NCBI GenBank assembly: GCA_016800925.1
Contig: JABCPU010000051.1
Location: 62,001 to 126,000, forward strand
Source: Suillus spraguei
Lineage: Eukaryota; Basidiomycota; Agaricomycetes; Boletales; Suillaceae
DNA: 64,000 bases
Direction: 5' to 3'
Below, one piece after another: positions 36,403-48,538 of this stretch. Under the pieces are notes generated by a model, which ran no database searches, was not told the origin of the DNA, and worked only from the letters and a program-made list of their open reading frames with translations. The translations under genes and the position numbers were made by a program. How positions within the stretch are numbered: position 1 is the stretch's first letter; every line of letters starts with the position of its first letter.

Positions 36403-39140
36403 TGTCCCGGTGTCACTCTTGGTTGTAGTACTAGATAATTTCCTGCAGCGTTTAAAACATTACCCAAAATCTAAATACATATTCTCGCGGCGACGTGCCC
36501 TCTCAAGTGATTGTTTTGCAGGATTCCTCATCTCCCGCTCTGTCTTCACCATTGGCTTTGGTCCATGTGGATCGGCAGCTTGCAGACAATGGTGGCCCGT
36601 CACATCCAAGCCTGCTTCGCACGGTTCGATTGGTCTCGAGTTTCCAAAAGGACTTGTATGAGATATATACTTCAGCGTTGACCAGGTACGTTAGCCTCCC
36701 TGCAATCGCAATACTACTTTTCGATGGCGTCACCTCGCGGAGATTTCGCGCGCGCATCTAGGATCCACGCGATGACGCAGCGCCCTCGTCGCACTTGCTC
36801 AATTGTGTGAAGTTCAAGAGAAGGCGAAGACCCCGCAAACGACGTCACTGAAGCCAACATCATCTCCTGGACATCTTGATCTCCTTAAGCGATAAGCTTC
36901 AATCACGTGCTACCAAGTCCGATGGTGTACATTGTCCAACCTTTACTGAAGAATCGTCGTGTGCAATCACTATGTCTTTTATAGATGTGTTGTCTGTTGT
37001 CGGACCTAGCACCCGATGCAGCGTGCCTTCCAGATCTTCGTACCCCAGTGACAAAAAGTTACTGACCACAAACAAGGTGTTCAAATTTCAAGGATCGTCA
37101 TCCACGTGCTTTATAGAATTATAGAACCTATGACGTGTTGTCGGACGTGGCATCCGATGTGGAGTGCCTTCCAGGTCTTCGCACCCATCGTATACTCCTG
37201 TCGATATCTACGTCACAATCTTCGCGCGTCAAACTTATACCACAGCATATTTCGGGCTCGTTGCCACACTCATGTATGCATGGATTTGCATCCTGGAAGC
37301 GATTCATCTCGCGCATTGGAAGTTATGTCTCTTTTCATGTCATACTGCACAGCTGTCGATGCTTTTCACGACAATTTGCTTCATTGATTGCTTCACAAGC
37401 TGTATCGGGACATATACTTGATGGCTTCATTGAGTGCCAGGATCTCCTATTTGCTCTCACAATTGAGTCAGGAAAGGAGCGGTCGTACAGCCAGTACATG
37501 GAGGGATACCTCGGACGACTCAAATCCTGTGCCATTCATCTATGAACGCCATGGTGAACTGGAACAGGGTTTGCAATCGAGGACGGGATTGAGCAATCGA
37601 TTTTTCAGTATCGTGGATTATTACATCGTTGCTTGCCAAACACTGTAAAGCTTGACTGTTGAGGCATTGGGTGAAGATGGTCCAGAGTGCCCAAGCGGCC
37701 GTTCTATCCTATCTACACACCTGAAAAGGCTGTTGCCAAGTATGATCTGTGATCGATGAGCGTGACACAGCATCGACATGGGTAGTCGTGGAAACACTAT
37801 CTGCACACCCAAGTTAATAACAGAATTCCCATGCGAATTGAAATATGTTTGAGATAACAATATGAAAGGTAGCACTCCAATGTTGTAGATAAGCGCTACA
37901 AGAGGGTCCGGATATCTACAGCCAATCCAAAGCTCACATTTGTTGACGTGACAAAATAATTTCGGAGTGGAGACGGTTTCCAAGAGTTCCCCAGGCTGAG
38001 GAGACTCGATGATGATGCATGATGGATGATGCTGTCGATTCCGGGTGAAAACGGAAACAAAGGTGGGAGCGAATCGTTCCGATGTGGAATCGTCGGACGA
38101 CTGTATACCTTATTACCGAGTGCGCAACAACTTGCTTTTAAAAGATTTTCAACTTGATCGGTCCAGGCGTTATTAAATATTGAGGAGTAGCGCTTAGTTG
38201 CGACGACTGCGCACCTCACGGCGCAGCATCACCATACCCATCAATATGAATTCTCACATTCATTAGTAGGCTTGTGATCGCGCGCGCGCCGGCTAGTCGC
38301 CTTATGGTCTGAACGCGAAGGCGGAGTACATTCCATGAGGAAGGTGGAGACGCGCGTGAGATTGACCATGTGTGCTGAGCCGAATTTTTCAATCCAGCGC
38401 TAGCTGGGGCGGAGGTACGAGCTGTCAGCAGTGCAGTGCACGGCGCATTACGCGATAGTGACATTGGCGCCGGTTGGCGAGAATCTTTACTCACATGTGG
38501 TCAGGTTAGCGCCGCATTGAACAATACAGCAAGCGGGAATCATGAATGACGAGGGGCTATGATCAGAAGGTTTCACCAAATTGTAATTGAAAGGAGTAAA
38601 TTGCCTTTCTTCATGATCAATTTGGGGTAATAGCTCCGCAATTTCAATCCAAACTGAAAGCGGATAATCAGGTGAGTGGCGCTTCTGTCAAATAAGTCAT
38701 AATAGAGGGATTTATAGGTATACAGGTTCCGGAAACGGTACAGCCTAGTGGCGCCCTACCCAGCCTGAGCACATGGACTCAACGTTTATCACACGACAAG
38801 TACTTTGGATGAAAGGTCTCCGTCATCAATGGAACGGGAAAACTCAGCGAAGCTAGCTCTAAAACTTTTCTGGTACCTAGAAGCATTCATCTATATTTGG
38901 AACAAATCGGTTCTTATCATGCCCTAGTCCCTTGAAGCTAAAGACCAACAGCCAGCTACTCGCCAATTAAATTATTGTGTTCCTCGGGTTCGCATTCTTG
39001 ACATGGTCATTGATTGTCGGTAAACAAATTGCTGTAAAACTTCCTATCAACATGCCCACCGGTATGGTTCCTATCGTATATTTTCTGATCCGAGTATCAG
39101 GCACCACCTGACAGCACCCCCCCATACTTAATACCCATAA
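36403..39140. other. Long intergenic region with an imperfect duplicated segment
   Basis: 2.7 kb without a recognisable gene. A ~50-bp block is present twice in direct orientation (about 36991-37046 and 37134-37188; shared words GTGTTGTC, GCCTTCCAG, TCTTCG). Several 60-160-codon frames overlap here on both strands but none has a conserved motif. The last ~300 bp should contain the amino-acid permease promoter. Confidence 0.45.
36991..37188 (+). repeat. Imperfect ~50-bp direct repeat, two copies
   Basis: Copy 1 near 36991-37046 and copy 2 near 37134-37188 share TGTTGTCGGACNTNGCA, CCGATG and GTGCCTTCCAGNTCTTCG. The spacing is about 145 bp. Confidence 0.6.
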
Positions 39141-42056
39141 ATGATCAAAATGTCATTCCTTCCCTCTGATCCCCCCCCCTCTCATCTAATCCTTAGGCGC
39201 TCCACCATGAGTAGTAGCCGGGATTACAGGTCTGATGCTGACAGCCTCGAGAAGAACCAGCTCGATGTTGGAGTCCATGTCGTTGCTGATGGAAGGCACA
39301 AGTTTGATGTCGCTTCTATCGACTTGGTACAACGTCGACTCAAGCAGCGCCATGTTCAGATGTATGTCTACCTTTCTTTTCCCTTAACCACCTTATTTAT
39401 TTGTTTTAGGATTGCTGTATGTCATATCATCATCGGTGTTCTTGCCCCTCATCTTACCGACGGTGTAGATCGCTGGAACACTCGGCACAGGTCTTTTCCT
39501 GGGTTCCGGGAAAGCTCTCAGTGGCGCAGGCCCTGTCGGTGCTCTCATTGCATACGCCCTCGTAGGCTCAGTGGCATATTCGTGCGTTCTCACACCCCTT
39601 CATCGAGCTATTGTTCAACGCTCTTCTAGCTCACTCTGTTCCATTGGTGAAATGACATCCCATGCCCCAATTTCAGGAACCTTCCCTCATTTCGGTTCGT
39701 ACCATAGTTCATATTACTCAAAACGTTTCATTGATTGACACGTTTAGCCGCACGATGGGTCGACCCTGCACTTGGTTTTGCAGTAAGTACCATGTTCTAC
39801 AATTCATTAGTGCCATGCTAATTGCTTCGTGTCCAGGTTGGATGGGTAAGTCAACCCTTTCACAGTCTGTGGCATTTCTGACAGGCTTCAACGATTTATT
39901 CAGAACTACTTTTATGTGAGTTAGTCATTCATACCTGTCCAAAACAATGTACTAATGCATCAACAGACCAATGTGTATGTCCCTTTTTTCGCTCTTCTTG
40001 GCATTACGTTCACACCCGACAAGGATAACTGTGCCAGTAGAAATCACGGGCGCCCAGATTCTCATCACTTACTGGGATTCCAATGTGAGTCAAGCAATTG
40101 GTTTGTAGCCATGTTAATAAATCTTTATCGTATAGCCAAACCATGCAGGTATCTACACCGCAGTTATCATTGTTTTCGCTTGCGCAACGAATATCTTCGG
40201 TGTACGGTATGTAGCGCTCACCCTGCGTGTACTGGATGCTCACAACTTTCCCTCAGGTATTTCGGAGAAGGTCAGGAATATGTATTCTTTGATGCTGTTC
40301 AACCCAGACTAAACTATATAAACTACTAGCGGAATTCATGTTCTCAATCATTAAACGTAAGCTTGATTATTCATTCCAGCGTGGTATTTATCTTACCACT
40401 ATTACAAGTCACGATGATCACCGGTCTCATCATTGTTGGTCTCATCATTGATCTTGGTGGTGCACCAAATCATCACCGGCTTGGCTTCCAGGTTGGTATT
40501 AAACTCAACTGGAAATAAACTATTGTTCTGACAACGAGGACAGTACTGGAAAAATCCCGGTGTCCTAGCTGGTGCCGGACTAGAACCAAAGCATGTTGGC
40601 CTGGATCGCTTCCTCGGTATTTTGGGCGTTCTTGTTCAAGCATCATTCTCATTCCAAGGCATGGAGCTCGTCGCAATGTAAGCATATCCCATCCACCAAT
40701 AGAAGAAGCTCATTTTCCAAATCGATCTATAGCGCTGCTTCTGAGACTGAAAACCCCCGCCGGAACATTGCGAAAGCCGTCCGCAGGGTGTTCTTCCGTA
40801 TTTTAATTTTCTATGTAAGCCTTTCTTGTTTTGGTTGGAATGATGCAGGTCTTGATGGAGGGTGCGCTCAGATCCTTGGTATCTTCATCACGGGTCTTAT
40901 TGTTCCCTATAACGATCCCGACTTGCTCCAATGTGAGTTCTTACTCGTACCTTGCGTGACAGGTCTGATATATTCCGAACAGCCACGGGTACTGCTGCCG
41001 AGTCTCCTTATGTCATTGCCATGACAAACGCTGGGATTAAAGGTAACATTCAACATAATCCGGACCCGATCGTTATTCATATTTACACGAACAGTTCTAC
41101 CAAGCATAATCAATGCCGGTGTCATGACTAGTGCATTCAGTGCTGCAAACTCGTTCCTCTTCTGTTCATCTCGTATCCTGTACGGTCTTGCTCTCCGAGG
41201 GCAAGCACCTAAGATTTTCGCAAAGTGCACGAACTCTGGACTTCCCCTTCTCGCTGTTGGGTTCTCTGTGCGTCTTTAGGACCCTATCGCACTATTGCAT
41301 GGCGCTGATTATATACACAGAGCATTTTCGCATTCCTTGCGCTCATGAACATCAAGTCGGGTTCCGCAACAGTGTTCAAGTAGGTGTGGTCCCAGTTGTG
41401 TACCACCGGTACTGACGTTTGACTAGCTGGTTCGTCAACCTCTCAACTGTGGGCGGCTTCTTCGGTTGGGGATCTATCAACTTGACCTACTACTTCTTCT
41501 GTAAGTATCACCCATCTCCCTTTCCAATCCAAGTCTCACGAAATATAAAGACCGCGGAATGAAGCGCCAAGGTATCGACCGCACAAAGCTCTACTACTCG
41601 AACCGCCTCCAGGTACGTATTCTCCGCTCCGCCGACTGCTGATACTGACGCGCCACCTTCAGCCATGGCTTTCGATCTGGGGCTTGTGTTGGTGCATCTT
41701 CTTCATCCTCGTCAACGGCTACGCATCATTCTGGAGCTTCACTGCCGCCGACTTCCTCACTGCTTGTACGTCTGCTCATTATTCCGTAAAGTCTTGACGG
41801 ATTCACGATCCAAATTACCTTTCGCAGACATCAATATACCACTGTTCTTCGGTCTTTACTTTGGCTACAAGTTTGTAAAGAAGACCGAGATCTGGAAACC
41901 AGAAGAGATGGACTTCGTGACGGTAAGCGTGCTGACGACACCTCTTCTACTCGATCTGACGCATATGGTTAGGGTATTCCTACCCCGGAGGAGACAGAAG
42001 GGCCATACTACCCGCCTGTAGGATTCTGGGAAAAAGTTGCTGCCTTTTTGTTCTAG
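39141..42056 (+). CDS. Amino-acid permease (YAT/APC family) built from micro-exons
   Basis: Starts at ATG 39141 (39207 also possible). Hydrophilic N-terminus (SLEKNQLDVGVHVVADGRHK), then RRLKQRHVQM, IAIAGTLGTGLFLGSG, GPVGALIAYALVGSVAYS, GEMTSHAPISGTFPHFAARW, DPALGFAVGWNYFYTNVI, PVEITGAQILITYWDSN, VRYFGEAEFMFSIIK, GLIIVGLIIDLGG, GMELVAIAASETENPRRN, FITGLIVPYNDPDLLQ, and RGMKRQGIDRTKLYYSN near the end; TAG at 42054-42056. This is the fungal general amino-acid permease order with about 12 helices. Exons 39410-39416 (7 nt), 39837-39845 (9), 39904-39915 (12), 39967-39974 (8) and 40257-40270 (14) are micro-exons. All joins keep frame. Confidence 0.92.
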
Positions 42057-43761
42057 GTTGTCGTGTGGTTGTTGTTGTACGGATCTAGTCAATGTCTCCG
42101 GCTCTGGAGCTGTAATTCCCCTTTTTGTTTTTGTGATGTTTAGCGATGGATACTTGATTAATCTATGTTGTGTTGAACGCCTGCGACGGACGAAACGATC
42201 ATGCTCTTTGGGATGTAGCACAGTATCACTAGTCCAAGTGATGCTAGGTACTGAAAAGCACATCATCGAAACCATGTATTATTTGTACGATTTGAGTATC
42301 CGGTGGGTCTAAAACACGGTGTGATGCTGCTTCGTTAGTAGGGGAAAAGGAATTATCGAAGGTCATCCTTCTTGGCAGAAAGTATATGGTGCTGGGGCAG
42401 CATTTATCGGCAGAAGTGGCAGAAGCGAAAAATTTCAGAGTACTATTACCTGCACAATCGATGGGTAATGCACAATGCACTCCAGAGCTCACCACTCTAC
42501 ACATATTTCATTCGGAACAGCTGGAGGACAAGTATTAGTATATGCTCAATAAGACTACCGAATCGAATATTTAAAATCGGTGCTGTGAAGCCTTCCCGAG
42601 ATGAAACATCGTGCGAGTGTACCCAAAATGAGTGATTTTTGAACACTAAATCCAAGATCCACCGCGATCCCATTAACCTATCAACATAGAAACTTCAACA
42701 TATATAAAATACACCATATTGAAGCTACTACAGGTGTTTCTATGTCAATAGAACACCACCACAGTATGCTATTCACAATTCATGAGCAAAGCGTGACGGT
42801 TAGGCTAGATTGGGAAATCACACCTCGGCTTCATTGAGTCTCCGCTTTTCTGTGCATTCGGCGAAATCGGCACACACCAGCACTTACTTCCATGTTTATT
42901 TCATTGCTGATAATGTCTGAATAGGTATACACACCAGTGCTCCCTTCTTGAGTCATGCGGCACAGCAAATGAACGGCCCACTGCTCTTCCCTTCATTTAA
43001 TCCACCACCTGCATACCCCCTCCATCATCCAGGTAGCGGGCCACGATTTGGGCAGCCAGCGCCAGCCCCTTCTGAGGCTCATCCTCTTGGAGCCTTACCG
43101 GACCTCCCACCACAGCTACAAGCTGGACCGTCCACTGGCAGATATATGCCTTACCCCCCTGCATGGCCTTCCTGCACCATTAAGTAGAGTTTCAGCAAGT
43201 AATGATCACTCAGCGCATCCTAGTATTTATTACTAGGTATTATTTCCTCAATGAAATTTGATTTTGAGCTCGTTATTGAAGTTACGAACGATGTGGAACA
43301 CTGGACTTTCGTTTGCTTTGTGCGCTGTCGGACTTTGAGTATCATCGTGTATTGGCCGAGGTGCCATGTGTGACGTAGTGTGACGAAATTGTGCATTTCT
43401 ATTCAACTTCCAGAGCTGCCGCTGCAACAAGCTCGCAACAAAATAAAAAATTATTGTTGGGCCCAATGCGCAGAGACCTAATGTATACACTACAGTAGAT
43501 CCGATACGAATATGTGTTGTTGTTGTGTTGCTATTCAGCAATAAGTAAAAATTGTGCATTTCCCGTCGAATGATAGTACTACAAGGCTATGTATATGATC
43601 ATGTACATTCCATGGCTTCTTTTTTCGTGGTCCAATGGGGTAAATGCGGCCTCAATCTCAGTGCGCAAGGTAATGTTTTGTGATGTTTTGTGGCGTTTGG
43701 CAGTATGCCGTGCGTCAGCCGCGGTTGCGTTTACGCCCGGAGTCCATAGTTGACATCAATC
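42057..43761. other. Intergenic region with an orphan proline-rich frame
   Basis: 1.7 kb. The only notable frame is 42954-43187 (plus), ~77 codons, extremely proline-rich (FPSFNPPPAYPLHHPG, ALPDLPPQLQAGP), with no domain. It could be a leftover exon or a small gene. The word AAATTGTGCATTTC occurs twice at 43387-43400 and 43548-43561. Confidence 0.4.
42954..43187 (+). CDS. Proline-rich hypothetical ORF
   Basis: A short open frame with about one quarter Pro and no recognisable fold. Composition is unlike the flanking AT-rich spacer, which is the only reason to list it. It may be an exon of a decayed gene. Start and exon structure are uncertain. Confidence 0.25.
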   Translation, partial: HAAQQMNGPLLFPSFNPPPAYPLHHPGSGPRFGQPAPAPSEAHPLGALPDLPPQLQAGPSTGRYMPYPPAWPSCTIK

Positions 43762-44713
43762 ATGTCGACAGCTCTCGTCCTAGGCGCAACAGGTGCAACA
43801 GGCAAACATCTCCTCCGCGAGCTTCTTTCAAGCAATGAATGGTCTAAAGTCGGCGAATATGGTAGACGAGTAACACCAGAAGCCGATCTTCCCCCGAATA
43901 GGGGCAATTTGGAACAGAAAACAGTCAACTTTGAGAACTTGGAAGCAGCAGACCTGAAGGAGGGACGGTGGGATGTTGTGTTCGTCACCCTCGGGACGAC
44001 TCGCGGGAATGCAGGGAGCGCGGAAATGTTCGAGAAGATCGACAGAGAGTGAGTTGTGTTTTTTTTTTATCGTACTCGGTTCCATCTCATGTGTCGTACG
44101 CAGGTATGTGGTGAATGCCTGCAAGGCTGCAAAGACTGATGATCCGGAACACAAACAACGTGTCGTGTATCTTTCGGTGGGCTTAACATCAAACATGTGA
44201 TGGGCATACAATGTGAACTGATTTGAAATATAGTCTGGTGGTGCTAACCCGTCCTCTTCTTTCCTATATACGAGGTGCGCAAGCATCACCACGGCACGCC
44301 CTTCCTTAATCTTTATCTGGCTTTCTTTCCTTCAGATCAAAAGGTCTCACTGAACTAGGCATAGCACGCCTTGGGTATGCGGACACCATCGTCTTCCGCC
44401 CAGGTTTCCTCAAAGGAGCACAGCGTACTGATAAAAGACTGGGAGAGACCATAGCTGGGTGCGTTTCTCCTTTTCCTCAAATTCCAGTTCAATGTTTGAT
44501 TTGGCTAACCCAAGCTACTTGACTGGCGCCGCATCGCACTTTTCGTCTAATATGGAGGTTCACGTCTCCGTTCTCGCCAAAGCTATTATGAAAGCGGGCA
44601 GTCTGGGCTCATCTGGCCTACCGCCCGCTGCGGGTGCCACTAAAGCAGGACGGGAAGATGCGTCGTTTACTTTAATAGGGAACAAAGGCGCGCTCGCTCT
44701 TGGGCAGGAGTAA
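43762..44713 (+). CDS. FMP52-like NAD(P)-binding protein, copy 1
   Basis: Exons 43762-44048, 44104-44176, 44234-44274, 44336-44458, 44515-44713 give ~240 residues. Starts MSTALVLGATGATGKHLLREL with the Rossmann glycine motif GATGATG. Further conserved parts are DVVFVTLGTTRGNAGSAEMFEKID, YVVNACKAAK, RVVYLSSGGANPSSSF and the Tyr-x3-Lys type active site YTRSKGLTELG, then ADTIVFRPGFLKG. This matches the atypical SDR family of fungal Fmp52 and animal HTATIP2/TIP30. Yeast Fmp52 is found at the outer mitochondrial membrane and ER; the substrate is unknown. A near-identical second copy starts at 47276. Confidence 0.9.
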
Positions 44714-45448
44714 TTATGTAATCGTTTCGGCCTTCTGGTTCCATGGATTGGATGATTATTTAGGTACATGTGTGCCGTGCAAACAGTTACTAACAGTTAT
44801 GAGTATTTGCAACAAAACGTCGGACACTGCAAATATTTATCCTATGTGATTAGCTCATCTGAAACTCTTCTCCTTGAATTCTCGCATCGTTCGGTGTTCA
44901 ATGTACGTGTGATTACCATACTTTTGATATATATATCGCAGTAACGCTCATCTTGCTGCAGGCCCTTCATTGCAAAGCTCCCGTGCCGCGCTCCTTGAGT
45001 GCTTGCCGAGCGCACCTGTCCTCCTGAACTTGTACCCCATGATATATTTACTTACCCTGATTACTGTCATGCTCTATCATCCTCAATGCCACTCCCATCA
45101 TTTTGCACTTGGCTCTTACCCTGTCTTCAAAAACATCATTCTTCGTGTTCTTCTTGTCTGTTGCCCTTTACTGGCTATATCGCTTTCGATGTCGCGTCCG
45201 TTTTTATCGATCAGTGCACAGAACAAGCCATTGCTCAGCCATTGCAACATGTCTGCGTCATCGGGAATCAGCGTGAACATGGCGCTATGAGCGTCGTAGA
45301 CGGTAGCAATGATATCGTGGTTTGCAGTGAGTGTAGTTTACACCAGACTCCAGACCTCTTACATTGCATTGTGTAAGCCGATCTGCCTAGCCAACTGAAT
45401 GGTGGAGAAGGCAAACTTGGACACCTTCTAGAGTGGCGCGCTGCTCTT

Positions 45449-46390
45449 ATGGTAAAGAATTTCATACAAATGCCAGCGAGTGTAGACGTTCATACGAGCG
45501 TTGATCAGCACTTGGCCACAGCCGTGACAGAGGCTTTTGTCGCCGTGCACGTCGATGAGATGATCAACGGTCTCACCATCTTACATTCGGAGGACGCGAA
45601 GGTTGTCGGCTACCTTTATAAGCTGGTTAGTTGGTCGCTGCAAAGGTTCTGATTGCATCGCTTTAATATTTACTCACATTGCAGGTGTATTTTTTTAAAA
45701 TCTAATTACATCTATTTTATATACAGTACTCATGGGTAAACCCCACGCGGGTGCGGGTACAGGTTTGAGTTCATCGTACCCGCACAAAACTTGTACCCGT
45801 CAGAGCAGGTACGGGTTTTTGCCGATCACGGGTGCGGGTATGACTCTTGGTACCCGGAGGTTTACCCGTGTAGCTCTCTATGGGTGATATGTCATTAACT
45901 GACAGCGAATAATGGAGCGCACATCAAATCGCGTTGAAGACTTCCTTGCACGCATTCTCCTAGGTCATGCGGAGTCCAGAGACCCTTATTCCACTGGCGG
46001 ATCATATCCAGGTCAGTATGTCTGAAAGTTACACAGCCCTTACCGGAATTTTGCCGTTCTAGGTCTTTGGTGACATATGTATGCCGAGTATTGTGGCAGA
46101 CTACCCATTGGAAGAACTAGAAACACCGTGGTCTAGTTACGGCCATCCTAGATGCGCAAGTTACACGTGTCATGTTCCTAACATTCCTGAATTTTCAATC
46201 ACGGCAGGCATCCTTCCTTCCGAGCCATCGTGCAAGACATGGAGAATGTTGTCGCACTGACAAGTTCGATCATGAAAGAACGCCGCCCTTGTGATATAGA
46301 AAGCAGTACACTCAAGGTCGGTGATTTTCATCTTACTTAGCTGGCACGGCTGACTTGGCCTCCAATCTCCGACCCCGGAGCTAGCTGCAT
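45449..46390 (+). CDS. Possible hypothetical multi-exon gene (fragmentary)
   Basis: Plus-strand segments with protein-like composition line up between splice-like signals: SVDVHTSVDQHLATAV and HVDEMINGLTILHSEDAKVV near 45475-45625, then RTSNRVEDFLARILLGHAES near 45915-45980, YPLEELETPWSSYGHP near 46100, and FRAIVQDMENVVALTSS near 46220-46300. I do not recognise the family. Start, stop and exon edges are unknown. A GGGTAC-rich element sits between the first two segments and would be intronic. It could be a real gene or a decayed one. Confidence 0.25.
45731..45873. repeat. Small GGGTAC-rich inverted-repeat element (MITE-like)
   Basis: A ~143-bp segment bounded by CATGGGTAAACC on the left and GGTTTACCCGTGTA on the right, which are inverted. 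The inside repeats CGGGTGCGGGTAC at 45749 and CGGGTGCGGGTATG at 45829. Terminal repeats of this GGGTAAACC and CGGGTACGGG style are common in hAT-type MITEs. No clear 8-bp target duplication was found. Confidence 0.5.
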
Positions 46391-46453
46391 AGTGATGAAT
46401 TCCGGCACGGCTTCAAAGGTTCGTGCATAAGACATAAGTATCTTACACGCGGG

Positions 46454-47100
46454 TCACACGGTATACAATCTCGCTGTCAGTTCAGTTACGTTGGCAAAGG
46501 GAAGCAGCGTGAGCACGTTATTAACCAATACACTTGTCCCAGAATTATACCAACTGTCGATAGTAGGAATGCGCGCAGGACCAGATGTCAACTCCACGGT
46601 GACCCCATCATGATTGGAAACAAAACGCAGCACAATGCAGTCATGCAGAAAAGACGATAGCACCGAGAAATCTCGACTCGTTGTTAACATAAATAACAGT
46701 AGGAATATCAGTGAAGGGTCCAATGACTTGATAACAACTAAATGCACAGTCGACGATTAAGATCAACATACGCAGTGAAAAACACAACACCAACTACTGT
46801 CATAGCAGGAATGAAGACACTGCGCAGCCTGAGTGAGTCGCATATCCTGGAGGGTATACGGGGCTGCTCAGTGAGCTCAGGGAAGGAATCCAAAGGATAG
46901 ATTCATTCGCCACTAATGTTGTGATGTTAATAGTAATGCTCGCCAGCAGCTGCGGATCTACCTCTGTGAGCACGGCGCGCAGAGTCGCCGAGACTGGCGT
47001 AGAACTGTCCGTTACTATTCGTAAATGAGTGTGACTCACGAAAGAGTCGTCACGACTTGAGCTCAACGGATACTTACTATCTAGGTTGGCTCATCATGGG
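46454..47100 (-). pseudogene. Minus-strand hydrophobic ORF remnants
   Basis: Frames at 47066-46800 and 46747-46454, and a hydrophobic segment in another frame (LRSVFIPAMTVVGVVFFTAY near 46770), resemble pieces of a small membrane protein joined through several frames. No family recognised and no intact gene could be built. Confidence 0.25.
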
Positions 47101-47275
47101 CCACAGGCTGTACACAAACGACAAAGGCCAGCATGGATGCCGAAACTCGGCAAGAGTGCGCAAGGTAGTATTTTGTGACGTTTAGCAGTATGCCGAAGCA
47201 ACGCGTGTGCATCAGGTCATCCGAGTCAGTCGCTCTCGGTTGGGTTTACGCCCGCGATAGTTGACCACCCACATC

Positions 47276-48224
47276 ATGTCGACAGCTCTCATTCTAGGCG
47301 CAACAGGTGCAATAGGCAAAAATCTCCTTCGCGAGCTTCTTTCAAGCAATGAATGGTCTAAAGTCGGCGAATATGGTAGACGAGTAACACCAGAAGCCGA
47401 TCTTCCCCCGAATAGGGGCAATTTGGAACAGAAAACAGTCAACTTTGAGAACTTGGAAGCAGCAGACTTGAAGGAGGGACGGTGGGATGTCGTGTTCGTC
47501 ACCCTCGGGACGACTCGCGGGAATGCAGGGAGCGCGGAAATGTTCGAGAAGATTGACAGAGAGTGAGTTGAGTTTTTTTTATCGTACTTGGTTCCATCTC
47601 ACGTGTCGTACGCAGGTATGTGGTGAATGCCTGTAAGGCTGCAAAGACCGATGATCCGGAACACAAACAACGTGTCGTGTATCTTTCGGTGGGCTTAACA
47701 TACAACGTGTCATGGGCATGCATTAAACTGATTTGAAATATACTTAGTCTGGTGGTGCTAACCCGTCCTCTTCTTTCCTATATATGAGGTGCGCAAGCAT
47801 CACCACGGCACGCCCTTCCTTAATCCTTATCTGGCTTCTTCCCCCTTCAGATCAAAAGGTCTCACTGAACTAGGCATAGCACGCCTTGGGTATGCGGACA
47901 CCATTGTCTTCCGCCCAGGTTTGTTCAAAGGAGCACAGCGTGCTGATAAAAGGCTAGGAGAGACCATAATTGGGTGCGTTTCTCCCTCCCTTAAATTATA
48001 TTTCAATGTTTGATTTGACTAATCCAAGCTACTTAACTGGCGCCGCATCGCATTTTACCAATATTGAGATTTATGTTACCGTTCTCGCCAAAGCTATTAT
48101 GAAAGCGGGCAGTCTGGGCTCATCTGGCCTACCGCCCGCTGTGGGTGCCACTAAGGCAGGACAGGAAGATGCGTGGTTTACTTTGGTAGGGAACAAAGGT
48201 GCGGTCGCTCTTGGGGAGGAGTAA
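47276..48224 (+). CDS. FMP52-like NAD(P)-binding protein, copy 2
   Basis: Same five-exon layout as copy 1, with intron sequences and ~90 bp of 5' flank (GCAGTATGCCG) also conserved. Starts MSTALILGATGAIGKNLLREL; residues from SSNEWSKVGEYGRRVTPEA through FEKIDRE are identical to copy 1. Differences gather in the last exons (GLFKGAQRADKRLGETIIG, SHFTNIEIYVTVLAK versus SHFSSNMEVHVSVLAK). The exon-3 to exon-4 joint includes the SSGGANPSSSF-type region as in copy 1. Both copies appear functional; the divergence pattern fits a recent duplication followed by drift or partial conversion. Confidence 0.88.
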
Positions 48225-48538
48225 TTCACCGTTGCGGCAGTTCAGAGATCCTTCTAGTTTCAGTATCATGAATGATCTGTTGGAGTGGATGATTATTTAG
48301 GTACATATGTACCGTGTAAACTGTAACAGACAACAAGAAAAGATTATAAGCCAGTAGTGTGTTATACAGCAAGTATAATTATGCATGTCGGCCAATGATA
48401 TCCGTAGATAAGTAAAGGAACATATGTGCACAAAAATGGAATGTGATATCTAATCAAAGAGATTCAGAATCAGATGGTTGGTCCATTCGATAAAAGCATA
48501 CATGCCTAGACTGTGCTGCTGAACCGACGACATGGGTC
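48225..48538. other. Spacer between convergent FMP52 copy 2 and the coiled-coil gene
   Basis: 314 bp. The first ~80 bp (GGATGATTATTTAGGTACAT) are shared with the 3' flank of copy 1, marking the 3' limit of the duplication. Nothing else seen. Confidence 0.5.

Larger units (their letters stand above)
44714..47275. other. Spacer between FMP52 copies with possible hypothetical gene
   Basis: 2.5 kb between the duplicated genes. It contains a small inverted-repeat element (45731-45873), scattered plus-strand segments that look coding (45449-45652, 45912-46390) and a minus-strand hydrophobic segment (46454-47066). None has a recognised family. Confidence 0.4.

Noticed and set aside
38216..38494. 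92-codon minus-strand ORF
   Set aside because: GC-rich stretch with an Arg/Ala/Ser-rich frame but no family, start context or neighbouring exons.
40330..40410. Frame loss in the permease after SIIK
   Set aside because: A first reading with a 23-nt intron broke the frame, but the intron ending at 40408 (TTACAAG) joins SIIK to LTMITGLIIVG in frame.
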